Shown: in pieces, positions 33,440-43,190 of the stretch | Numbering within the stretch: the stretch's first letter is position 1 | How the letters are laid out: every line of letters starts with the position of its first letter | Assembly (NCBI GenBank): GCA_039602395.1 | Contig: JBCNJP010000018.1 | Span: forward strand, 1,922,001-1,986,000 | Reading direction: 5' to 3' | From: Deinandra increscens subsp. villosa | Taxonomy: Eukaryota > Streptophyta > Magnoliopsida > Asterales > Asteraceae | Length of the DNA stretch: 64,000 nucleotides | Translations under genes and position numbers: made by a program | Notes under the pieces: generated by a model | The model's input: only the letters and a program-made list of their open reading frames with translations | What the model was told of the DNA's origin: nothing | The model's database searches: none

Positions 33440-36400
33440 TAAAGTCCAATGTCTGCGACACGATGTGTTGATGGGATTTGGTTGTGCCCCTTTAGGGTAT
33501 TTCATTGTTGCCCAGATGGGCTGGCGGGTTCTAAAGGATTTCCACGTTTGGTGGCGCATATCAAAGGGTTCCATTTGTCTTCTGACGAAAAAGGGGACCT
33601 TGCGGGAATCCGTCTCCTCGGATGGTGCCTTATTTGCTTCTGTGGGCGAGTCTTTAAAAGTCTTAGGGCAATGGTTGTGTGGGGGGTGTATGCGCTTACA
33701 CGCTCTCAGCAGGGCGTGCCACCAAACAGACGTTGTGGCCAAGTTCCCAGGGGGGGGGGGGGGCGATGGGGATGTGGGTGGGTTTATTGTTGGGATGAAG
33801 GCCTTCTTGACCGTGTTTTCTCCCTCCCAGTCACTACTGTTATGAGCATCCCGTATAGCTGCCGCATGGCCTTTTCCCAGGCCTTGGCAGGGGCTCTGAG
33901 CAGGGTGGTTGTTGCGCCTGATTCTATTGAGGTGTGGGTGAGGCATTTGCTGCGCGCACGCTTAGAGTTTTTCGACCTTCTAACTGTCTGGAGCGCAGAT
34001 CGGGAAATCGGAAGGCCCTACAAGTCAGAGCATCCAACGATCGCTGGCTGCTTGGGGGGATGGGGATGGTTTCCATGAGCTCATCTTATCGCTTTTTGCC
34101 CTTCCTTCTGGGGGCGCTGCTGGGCCAGGCGTGTTTGCCCATGGGTCAGATAAACCTGTGGAGAGCTCTAATGTTAAGCAATGCTTGTAGAAGGTTGTTG
34201 ACGGGCATTTCACTGCTGCGGTGAAAGTTTTATGCTCTTACGGTGTTACCCCCTCGGTAAAGATACTTTGGATGCGTTGGTGGCCAAGCATCCTATCCTG
34301 CCCCCTCCGGTCTTACCTACATCCTCGCTCTCCGAGCCACCCCTTGCGGCCGAGGTTGATTGTGTTCTTGGCTGTATTAGGTCCTTCCCCAAAGGGACTT
34401 CTTGTGGGCGGGACGGGCTTCGGGCCCAACACTTTATGGATGCTTTATGTGGTGAGGGGTCCGTAATCGCGGACAGGTTGCTTGGGGCCATTGTTGGGAT
34501 GGTTAATCTTTGTTTAGGGGGGGGGGGGCGGAGGTGCCCTAAGGTTCTTGCAGGGTTCGTGGCGTCCGCTCCTCTCACTCCCTACTTAAACTGGATAATG
34601 GGATCCGGCCTATTGCTGTTGGTGGTATTTGGAGGAGGTTGGTTTCTAAGGTGGCTCTAAGGGGGGTTGGGAAGGAGATGGCTTCTTATCTTTCCGATTT
34701 TCAATTCGGAGTGGGTGTCCCTTGCGGAGCGGAGGCTGTGCTCCATGGGGCTAATCGGTTTTTACACGAGTTCCATTCTGATGGGTCGTTGGCTATCTTA
34801 CCGTAGATTTCTCCAATGCCTTCAACTTGGTGGATAGGACTGCCCTCTTGCACGAGGTTCGGACCCGGTGTCCCTCCATCTCTCTATGGGTGGATTTCCT
34901 ATATGGGTAGTCTTCTAGGCTATATGTGGGTAACAATCATATCTGGTCTACCACCGGGGTCCAGCAAGGAGATCCGTTGGGGCCTCTCCTTTTTGCCTTA
35001 GTTTTACATCCTCATGTCCTCCGGATTAGAGATTAGTGCCAGCTTCCCTTCTATGCTTGGTACCTTGACGATGGTACGATTATTGGGGACTCTAAGGAGG
35101 TCGCTAAAGCCTTGGATATTATCAGCTACGAGGGGCCTGTGCTTGGTCTTGTTTTAAATATCATTAGAACGGAGGTTTTTTGCCCGTCGTGTAATGGGGT
35201 CAAAGAGCTTGATGGGTTATTCCCCTCTGGGATTAGGAGGCTGAGGCTTGGGGTGAAACTTTGTTGGGTGGGGGGGGGGGGGGCTGTTAGCCAGGATGTT
35301 GGGTTTATTAGTAGCCTGGGTGTGAAATGGGCGTCCTCAGCCATGGAGCTAATGCGTTTTCTCCCTCGTCTTCGGGATCCTCAATGTGAGCTCTTATTGC
35401 TTTGGTCTTGTATGGGGGTTAGTAAATTGCTGTTTGGCCTTCGGACTTGTCAGCCGGCCCACGTTGGAGGTGTTGTGGCTATTTTTGACAAGGGCCTTCG
35501 GGGGGCCGTTGAGGACATTTTCGTTGGAGGGGGGGGGGGGGCTTTTTTCAGTGACCTCCAATAGAGATTGACTTCCCTACCGACACGTTTTGGGGGGCTG
35601 GGTCTGTACTCGGCGGAGGATGTTTCTCAATATGCTTTTGTGGCTTCGAGGGCGCAATCTTGGAGCTTGCAGGACCATATCCTTCGGGGGTGTGGAATTA
35701 ATGGGATGGATTCCGACTTTGTGTTCACGGTTGATCGCTTACCCACCTCACTTCTTGATTTTGATCTTGGCGGTTTTTCTAATAAGGACACCGCCCCCTC
35801 TAAATCACAGGATACTCTAGCGAGTGCCCTTTTTAGTAAAATTGCCCAGAGTTTGGAAGTGGAGTATGCCCTATCCGCTCGTCAAAAAGCTGTGTTTGCA
35901 TGTCTCCGTGCTCCTCGAGCTCAAGATTTTCTGAACGTTATCCCCATTGAAGGTCTGGGCCAACATATGTCGGCTGTGGAATGATCGGGTTATCCTTAAG
36001 TACCGACTTATGATCCCTATCTTTCCTGATGATGAGCCTTGCCCCGTGTGCCGCAAAGCTTGTTTGGACACCTTTGGTGAGCATGTTGTCCACTGTAAGG
36101 AATTACCTGGCTTCAAATACAGGCATGACTGGGTTAGGGATGTTTTGTTTGATGTTCTGAAACGTGCGGGGATCTCTGCTAAAAAGGAGGCCCCGGTGAA
36201 CTTTTTAAACGATCTGCGTGATGGGAGATCTACTCTGCGACCAGCTGATGTTCTTGTGTTTGGCTGGGCTGGGGGGAAACACGCATGCGTTGACCTTACC
36301 GGGGTGTCCCCTCTTGTTGGACTTCGGGACAATGGGTTCATTGCGGGACAAGCGGCTTTGAAGGCGGAATCCGGCAAAGTTGCTAAACACGAGAAAGCCT

Positions 36401-36605
36401 GCATTGAAAATCAACACGTGTTTATTCCTTTTGCTTTCGACACCTTTGGGTTTCTTGCCCCGGAGGCGGTTGAATTTCTGCGCAGGGTTCAACGGGTTGT
36501 ACAATGTAATCTATCATCGCCTAAAGCTCAAAACTTTATTTTTAGTAGGGTTGGTTTCGCTATCTAAAAAGGGGTTGCGGCGCAGCTTATTGCCCGGCTA
36601 CCCCC
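33440..36605 (+). pseudogene. Non-LTR-type reverse transcriptase with endonuclease-like C-terminus, many frameshifts
   Basis: Pieces in all three plus frames line up to one protein. RT motifs include IRPIAVGGIWRRLVSK (about 34585-34655), a FSNAFNLVDR block, GVQQGDPLGPLLF and the catalytic Y-L-D-D at 35061-35072. Later pieces (35568-35984 and 35947-36567) give a thumb-like region and a C-X2-C...H-X4-C finger starting at 36040. Then comes P-A-D, 15 residues, D-L-T (D codons at 36247 and 36292), which resembles the PD-(D/E)XK endonuclease of R2-like elements. I remember similar predicted proteins in plant genomes but cannot verify the family. Stops and frameshifts are numerous, and four G runs interrupt the frame. 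No target duplication or poly(A) tail identified. Confidence 0.75.
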
Positions 36606-36937
36606 ACTACGTTGTAATTGCCTCTTGAGGTATTTTGTTATTATATATTACTAATCTTTCCAAGAAAAAAAATTCGGGAAATATGAAAAAGCTATGTTTA
36701 AAAAGAAATAAAACTTTAAAATCAAATATTTTATGAAAATTATTATATTTTTAAAAGAAAGGTGAAAAGAAAATAATCTTATACATTCTTCTAATAAAGC
36801 AAAATGTCGGCTTCTCAAAAAGTAATTAGAATACACCAATATCTTCAATCATTTTAAGCTTACACACATGCAAGTCAATAACTACTCACATACTTACCTA
36901 TTATCACCAACCGATTGAACATATTACTTAGATCATA
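36606..36937. other. AT-rich spacer
   Basis: No gene or repeat seen between the RT pseudogene and the Helitron protein fragment. Confidence 0.4.
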
Positions 36938-37390
36938 GTGATCAGAGTGTTACTTGTGGAACATGCAACGCAAAGTTATGGAAAAATGAATTCGTCAGAG
37001 GGAAGAAAAATAAAAGTAAACCCAATTATTCCGTATGTTGTGGTTACGAAAATGTGGAGCTTCCAGATTTCAAACAATCATGCAAATTATCAAAATCTTT
37101 TTCGTCGTTTGGATCCTAAAGGCAAGCTATTTATCAAGCACATATGTCCTTACAATTCAATGTTCTCATTTACATCAATGGGATGCAAAATTGACTCAAA
37201 AATTAATAAAGAGAACGCTCCTTACGTATTTAGGCTGAGTGGTCAAAATTACCATAGCATGGGAAGCCTTCTACCAATACAGGGGTCAGTACCAAAATTC
37301 GCAAAATTCGCAAAATTCGTTCAACTATACATATACAACACTGATAATGAGGTCACAAATAGACATGGCATTTCTCGGTACGTCTTATGA
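36938..37390 (+). pseudogene. Helitron RepHel N-terminal fragment
   Basis: 150 codons resembling the N-terminal Helitron-like domain of plant RepHel proteins: FTSMGCKIDSKIN, PYVFRLSGQNYH, GSLLP, PKFAKF and QLYIYNTDNEV match the family pattern I know (F-T-S-M-G-G-K-x-D; G-Q-N-Y-H-x-I-G-S-L-L-P). A short KFAKFAKF duplication is visible. Neither the Rep HUH motif nor helicase follows; a copia element begins 80 bp later. A decayed fragment of an autonomous Helitron. Confidence 0.75.
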
Positions 37391-37469
37391 CTTATACTTA
37401 TCATTAACTACTTATAAGCCTCCATAAAATGATATAATACTTTACTCAATCAAGGCATGTGTCTACATC

Positions 37470-38750
37470 TGTTGGATTTTGATATGTCCGACTATCGATT
37501 ACTCAATGTAACCATAAATGTACGATCCAAGAGTTACACTCTGGACGACGAACAAGTTATAATGTTTAAATATTATATATATTTAAATATTATTGATCAC
37601 ATATCAAACATTTGGCGAATCACTATTTAGCAAAATAATGATTATGATTAGTTGTTTAGAGAAACAATTAAAATGACAAATAAAACGGTGAACGTTGAAG
37701 ATGTAATCGAGGATTAAAATTGTTAAAGTAGTTGACAATTTAATCGAGGAATATTATTATGTAAAAAGAACGTTTTGACTGAAATAATATAAATACGTTA
37801 TCCTGTAATAACATAGATGAGATATTATTTTATGGAGATAAATTAAATACGGATAAAATAAACATTATTAAAGACGTTAATAATAATTATCCGGGAAAAA
37901 CGTTTTAGATAATTGAGTTTAATAAAACGTAGAGACTGATTTAGATATATATAAGTATATTGGGTTTGTTTTGAACATACAAACTTTAGTTGCTATTAAC
38001 TGAATTAACAGTTAATATCAAGATATTTTCTTTGGGAAAAAGATAGTATTTTAGGGACTGAATTGTAATTTGTACTTCTATAAGTACAGGTTAAATCCTA
38101 AACATAATGAAAACCCTAAAAGTTTAACCCGAAATATCTCCCCTCCCCTCCCTCTACGTCCGCCGGCCACCACTGCCGCCGCTCGGCGGCCACCACCACC
38201 CTCCGGGCGCTCGTCATCGTGCCACCATCGCATCGCTGCCTTGCGCCACCATGCTACCGCCGCCACACCGGACTACCACTGTAACCCGTTGTGCCGCCGT
38301 CACCCCGTGTCGCGTCGCATGCCATCGCCGCTGGTCTCCACCCGTCGACTGGAGTTCCCTCAGGTGAGGACCAGTTCGGGTTGTCTTGGTTTTTAATATC
38401 CAGTCATTCTTGATTACCGTGTCGGGAAACAGGTTTGAGTCGTTCAAGCTGTTGAACGGGTGATCAAGAATTTCTAGCAGATCCGTTTATCGCATTCAGG
38501 GTGTCTCATCTCGGTATCGTCAAGGTCGATCTCTAAACATCATATGTTTGATTTTATATATGTATCTGAATTGTTTTAACTGGATCACTGGTGTGGAATC
38601 GTGAAACTCGTTTATAAAAGTTTTGAACTTTATCGCTTCCGTAATTGATTATCGGACATAATCGTTAACCTGATAAATAAATATAAAATACGAGTTTATA
38701 TTAATTCAAAAAATTTAATTTTGTCCTAAACGAGCCCTAGATTCCCAACA
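37470..38750 (+). repeat. 5' LTR of the second copia element
   Basis: 1,281 bp, TGTTGGATT...TTCCCAACA, directly followed by an initiator-Met primer site. It resembles the first copia LTR in end sequences and layout: AT-rich first part, TATA-like CTATAAGTA (about 38077), then a GC-rich Pro/Ala-coding stretch (to about 38360) followed by CAG|GTGAGG. No partner LTR is in the window, so the TSD (left candidate ACATC) cannot be checked. Confidence 0.85.
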
Positions 38751-38751
38751 G

Positions 38752-38763
38752 TGGTATCAAAGC
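38752..38763 (+). other. Primer binding site (initiator-Met tRNA)
   Basis: TGGTATCAAAGC, one mismatch from the standard plant copia site, one base after the LTR. Confidence 0.85.
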
Positions 38764-38795
38764 CACTTTTACGATGATTCAGATAATATTAGATT

Positions 38796-39144
38796 GGAAA
38801 AATGGATTTTAATAATACAAGTTTTACCTTATTGGCGGATAATAATATGAGTTCTGAAATTTCCTCACATTAATACGAGTTTTGTGGGTATTGGATTCTA
38901 ATGATACACCGTTAGTTTTTTACTAACGGTGTTAGTCTGTTGCCTACGTGGCACCTGACGTGGACTGTTTTCCTCCTACGTGGCACCTACCACGTAGGAA
39001 ACAGACTAACACCGTTAGTAAAAAAAGAACGGTGTATCATTATAATCCAATACCACAAAACTCGTATTATTATAGGGCAATTTCAGAACTCATATTATTA
39101 TCCGCCAATAAGGTAAAACTTGTATTATTAAAATCAATTTTTCC
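38796..39144. mobile_element. MULE-type foldback element (349 bp)
   Basis: Long inverted arms (GGAAAAATGGATTTTAATAA at left, its near complement at right) run almost to the centre. The flanking 9-bp duplication TATTAGATT is exact (38787-38795 and 39145-39153), the TSD length of Mutator-like elements. The centre holds several ACGTGG/CCACGT boxes. No transposase. It sits 30 bp after the copia primer site. Confidence 0.88.
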
Positions 39145-39153
39145 TATTAGATT

Positions 39154-40606
39154 ATTGATCTTGAGTTTATATATGTCTGCTTTTATCATGACTTATAAAA
39201 TTATGCCTTTGCGTTTGTGATTGTGTGAATCGAGCCATCGACACTAATTATTTTAATTGTGGTTATTGCGTTTATGATTGTTTATGGTTATAATTTATTT
39301 TGATAATGGTTGTTTTATGTTAGTGATGTATGTATTTTTTGGGTATAATGGACTCGCGATGTAATAGTTAGGTTTTTATTTTATTTTCTAAAATGTAAAT
39401 CTGTTTACATCAAAATATGCATCATGGAACACAAAAAGGACGGGGATAGTCAAAGTAGATCCAGAATGGTGGTCAAATGATACTTTTGGACATCTCGTGA
39501 CGATCAAGAAAATCAAGTGAAGTAGTGCTAGAATTGTGGTTGCATATCCCTTATTGACCTAGTTTAGTCTCGTTCATTGGCTCGAACGAAACTAAACATA
39601 CGATCATACATGGCTCGATTCTATAGGTTGTGGTTGATTGATTATTTAGAATAATGCATTTAACCAACTAGTTTATGTAAATTAAAAGGGTGGTTTAATT
39701 AGAGGGCATACATATAATAAGTCGTTATTATAAAGTTGGTTTTAATTTTAAGTAGTTAAATATTAAAAGCCATAAAATTGGTAAAGAGTTTATTAATTTT
39801 AAAAGGATTTGCGATAATTTACCAACCTAGTTTTAATAATTAGGTTATCTAAAATATGATCGCATCGTGTAACGAAAAAGGAGTTTTCTAGTATTTATCA
39901 CAAATACGTAAAATGTGATTTTACCAAGATGCACAACTTATATTTAATGTAAATTCGCCGTCCATTATATTTTCATAATATAGAAGAAAATCTCAATTTC
40001 AAAATGAGATTTAATGCCATCTTAAATTTGGAACACTCGAACCGATCTATCCGAACCCCCTTTGTTAGCGCTTACCTTGCATTGGGCCTACGGTTTTGGT
40101 ACGAGGTCGAGCCGCGGTTCCTATGTAACATAGGCCGGTGAAACATGTTTCTTATTTAGGGATAATACCACTTGTGGCATGAAAAGTGGGCATAGTTGGG
40201 GTAAACGTACAAAATTGACGAATCGTGTGACGCAAATTGTGTAGAGACACAATCGGCAAAACCGTAACCCACCTACATAGCAGATTCAGGAATGAATGGT
40301 GATAAGCCAATCACTTCTACTGATGTGAAATAGGGTCATTATCTAAAATTAAAATTTTAATTAAAGACATAAATTGGAATTGCAAATTCATAATACGTTA
40401 TGTAACCCCAAAACGGAGAGTTGTGTGAGACGCGATCGGTAACAATTACCCACCTACGTAATAAGCGAGGTGAAGAGTGCTAAGCCAATCACTTGTATTT
40501 ATGAAATAGGATCTCCATCCTAATTGAAATATATGCTATTGGGTCTATTTTTTTAATTAGGTTATTTAGTAACATGAAATACTAAATTATTGTTTCCCTC
40601 TTGTAG
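39154..40606 (+). other. Leader of the second copia element
   Basis: Non-coding. Two related modules (about 40200-40335 and 40405-40515) share CGATCGGTAA/ACCCACCTAC and TAAGCCAATCACTT blocks. No frame. Confidence 0.5.
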
Positions 40607-41325
40607 ATGTACCACAATTATTTTGCCAAATATCCTTACCGATATATTATGTACAAAGACAAACTGAATGGCAAGAATTACACAACATGGTACCAAAACT
40701 TGAGATACGTTATTGAAAAAGAAAAGATATTATATGTTGTGGACAAACCAATCCTAAAGGTTATGCCAACCGCCAACACTATAACTGGCTGGATAAAACA
40801 TCACGAGGACTCGAGTGGGGTAGCATACATAATTCTCTCAAGCACTAGTGATGAGTTAGACAGTGATTTTGATGAATACTTCAGGCACACCTCTGCTTAT
40901 GACATGATCCAACAGTTAGGAGCTAAATTTTAGTCAAAGCAGGTCTGGAGTCTTGAAATCACTAGAGAGTTAACAAAGCCTATGAAGTTCAAATATAGTG
41001 TTGGGGATCATATTGATCGAATGGTGAGATATTTTGACAGACTTGAGAAACTGGGTTTTCCTGTACATTCGATTATCGCCCAGAATATGATTCTGACATC
41101 CCTGTCGAGCGAATATAACACATTCGCAAAGAGATGCATCAAAAGCGGGTTTGATGGGTCGCTACCAGCTCTGAGAGAGATGCTTATTGCTGAGGAACAG
41201 AAGCTCAAGTCAGTTGGTAACCTATGACTGAGAACCCAAATAAAGGCACGAAGAGAGTCCGAATCTTTAACGATGAAGCTGCTTGCTTTATCTGCAGCGA
41301 GCTGGGCCGCCTGCTATGCTATGAG
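40607..41325 (+). pseudogene. gag: Copia gag with stop and frameshift
   Basis: A Gag of the copia type: LNGKNYTTWYQNLRYVIEKE near the start, then after a stop (TAG near 40931) a second block in another frame (MVRYFDRLEKLGFPV). A further shift near 41221 brings in VRIFNDEAACFICSELG, a knuckle that starts CX2C but loses its His and last Cys. No protease, integrase or RT follows. The frame stays open to 41325, where GAG|GTAATA resembles a splice donor. Confidence 0.8.
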
Positions 41326-41412
41326 GTAATATTCGTTTTAGCATTTTCCTATCTTGGAATCACCTAGTGTAGAGATACTAACATAATGTGTGTTCACATT
41401 TTTGATATGCAG

Positions 41413-41523
41413 GATGTGGAATTTAGCGACGATGAAGGGAACGATGAATGGCTGAAGAGACTTGAGAAGTCGGCTGAAGCTGAAGATATAAAGGAGCTTA
41501 TTTCTTCATTAAAACAATTTTGA
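41413..41523 (+). other. Possible downstream exon, acidic 36-residue tail, unknown
   Basis: After an ATATGCAG acceptor-like site (ends 41412) a frame of 36 codons reads DVEFSDDEGNDEWLKRLEKS and continues to TGA 41521-41523. Joining 41325 to 41413 (an 87-bp intron with GT...AG) keeps the frame at phase 0. The sequence does not look retroviral; it resembles a charged C-terminal tail and a 3' UTR of a host gene. Possibly a chance donor in gag next to a surviving host exon. Confidence 0.3.
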
Positions 41524-41626
41524 TTTGTTTTAAAGACATCGTTTGTTTATACTTTTGTGTGCACATATTTACTTTATGGTTTGAGATTTTGTCATTTCTA
41601 CTATTCAATATTTGTTTCATACAAAA

Positions 41627-41976
41627 TGTTGATACATGGTTCTTGATCGTCATGTGAAGTATCGAATACAAGAAGGTTACACACAAGATTGCTGAGGTCC
41701 GAACTCAGGCCGAACCTGGAGTTCGGACATGTCCGAACGTGTGGCCGAACCTCAGGTTCGGCCGGTCGTATTTCAGCTCTATAAATATGTGTTTCATGTA
41801 TTGAATTAACGAGGTTTTGACAGTATATGCTTCCGCGTCATATTCACTCTGTGGTCTTTGTGTAAACTCTCTGTGGTTAATACAAAGCTGATTTGTATTT
41901 ACTTTGTGTGTTTCATTTCGTATTTAATTGATTTCATTACGACTAAGTAGAAGATTCGCTCGCTCACGCACTTTCA
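41627..41976 (+). repeat. 5' LTR of a Sirevirus-like copia element
   Basis: 350 bp from TGTTGATACATGG to GCACTTTCA, followed by a primer site. It has a TATA-like CTATAAATA (about 41779) and six CCGAAC/GTTCGG words in opposite orientations (41695-41765). Short LTR and gag type suggest the Sirevirus group; no partner LTR is visible. Confidence 0.75.
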
Positions 41977-41978
41977 AG

Positions 41979-41990
41979 TGGTATCAGAGC
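41979..41990 (+). other. Primer binding site (initiator-Met tRNA)
   Basis: TGGTATCAGAGC, two bases after the LTR end. Confidence 0.85.
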
Positions 41991-42486
41991 ATTTGGTTTT
42001 CTCTACTAGTCGGAAATCAGTGTTTCTCGAAGTTTTGAGTTTAAATTCACGTTTTTGCGAAAATGTCAATCATTTTTGAGTTCATTTGATTGTTTCGAGT
42101 GTGTTTTTCATTCAAAATTCATTCCTGAGTTGTTTCTATCATGTTTGCTTGAATTTCTGTCGAAAATTCCAGTCAAAACGTTGAAAATCGAGAAAATGGC
42201 GTCGAGTGAATTCTGTCCTGTTTGAGGTTCGGACAAGTTCGGCATAACCGCTATGAACTTGAGGTTCGGACGGAGTTCGGTCTCTATATTGATTCGATGA
42301 GAGTTCGGTGAGGGATCGGTCAGTGTTCGGACTAAGTTCGGTGATAGTTCGGAGTTGTTTGATTCTTTTTCGTCAGAAGGTCAGGTTCGGAGAGAGTTCG
42401 GCGTTGTTAAGTTCAGATTACGTTCGGAGGTAGTTCGGAGAAGGTTCGGACGAGGTTCAGAGTGAACAGTAACCAGTTCTTCGAAA
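41991..42486 (+). repeat. Leader with 13 GTTCGG words
   Basis: Between 42228 and 42470 the hexamer GTTCGG occurs about 13 times at irregular spacing, often as GAGTTCGG or GGTTCGGA. No frame. The same word, in both orientations, is in the LTR upstream. Confidence 0.75.
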
Positions 42487-42840
42487 ATGTCCGATTTTCA
42501 AGCGTTCGCGGCTATTCAAAATTCAGTTCAGGCAACGATGCAAACAATGATTAACTATGACAATGAAATTGGAACAAGTCAGAAAGTTCCCAAATTACTT
42601 AAATTGGAAGATTATCATAGTTGGGTGACACGATTTTAAGCGTTTGCTTCCGCAAATGATATCGATATGTGGTTGTCGTATTCTGAACAATATACATATC
42701 CTAAGGGTGAGGATGGGGAGCCAATTCTTCAAAGGAAGCTTTCTGGTGAACAAAAGAAAGCATATCAAGCTGAGAAAAAGGCTTATGGCACTTTAACAAT
42801 GGCTTTGCCTACTGATTTACTGAAAAAACAGAATCGATCT
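42487..42840 (+). pseudogene. gag: Sirevirus-like gag N-terminus, truncated by insertion
   Basis: ATG 42487 opens a frame of about 118 codons with one stop (TAA 42637-42639) inside HSWVTRF*AF, where a sense residue is expected. KVPKLLKLEDYHSW and the KKAYGTLTMALP block fit Sirevirus Gag. It is cut at 42840 by the LTR of the next element. TSD candidate is GATCT (42836-42840); its partner is not in the window. Confidence 0.75.
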
Positions 42841-43171
42841 TGCTAATGCATCATGATCACAGATTTGGTATACAACAAGGTAAATAACACTTCGTTTATT
42901 GCTCAAACCTTCAGAGAGAGAGTTACAAAGAGTTACAGGTTACACCTTAGAAAACACACAGTTAACAGCTCAAAACCTCACAACTACTCTCTCTAAATGA
43001 GCTAAACATATATATAGGTGTTCTGGTCAGCGGACCAACTAACCAGCGTACCAGATGGTCCGGCGTACCATCTGGTCCGCACCTGGTCCGCTAAGACCAG
43101 AAAACACAAACTAACTATTACAATGACACTTCACCTAGACCTAGCACTAGACACTGAAATATGCTTCAACA
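42841..43171 (-). repeat. 3' LTR of the minus-strand Sirevirus-like element
   Basis: 331 bp; on the minus strand TGTTGAAGCATATTTC...GCATTAGCA. It contains GGTCCG/GGACC words (about 43025-43095) like those upstream of the env-like frame. Confidence 0.8.
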
Positions 43172-43190
43172 AACTCCCCCTTATCTTGTG
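43172..43190 (-). other. Polypurine tract
   Basis: On the minus strand ATAAGGGGGAGTT precedes the 3' LTR; G-rich and typical of Sireviruses. Confidence 0.8.

Larger units (their letters stand above)
37470..42840 (+). mobile_element. Two 5'-end fragments of copia elements in series
   Basis: First element: 5' LTR 37470-38750, primer site, MULE-invaded leader and gag up to about 41325. No pol or 3' LTR follows. Second, Sirevirus-like element: 5' LTR 41627-41976, primer site, leader and gag start to 42840, where a minus-strand Sirevirus-like element inserted. The rest of the second element should lie beyond the N gap. Confidence 0.7.

Noticed and set aside
33437..34578. Minus-strand frames opposite the reverse transcriptase pseudogene
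   Set aside because: Motifs of the RT lie on the plus strand; these are shadows.
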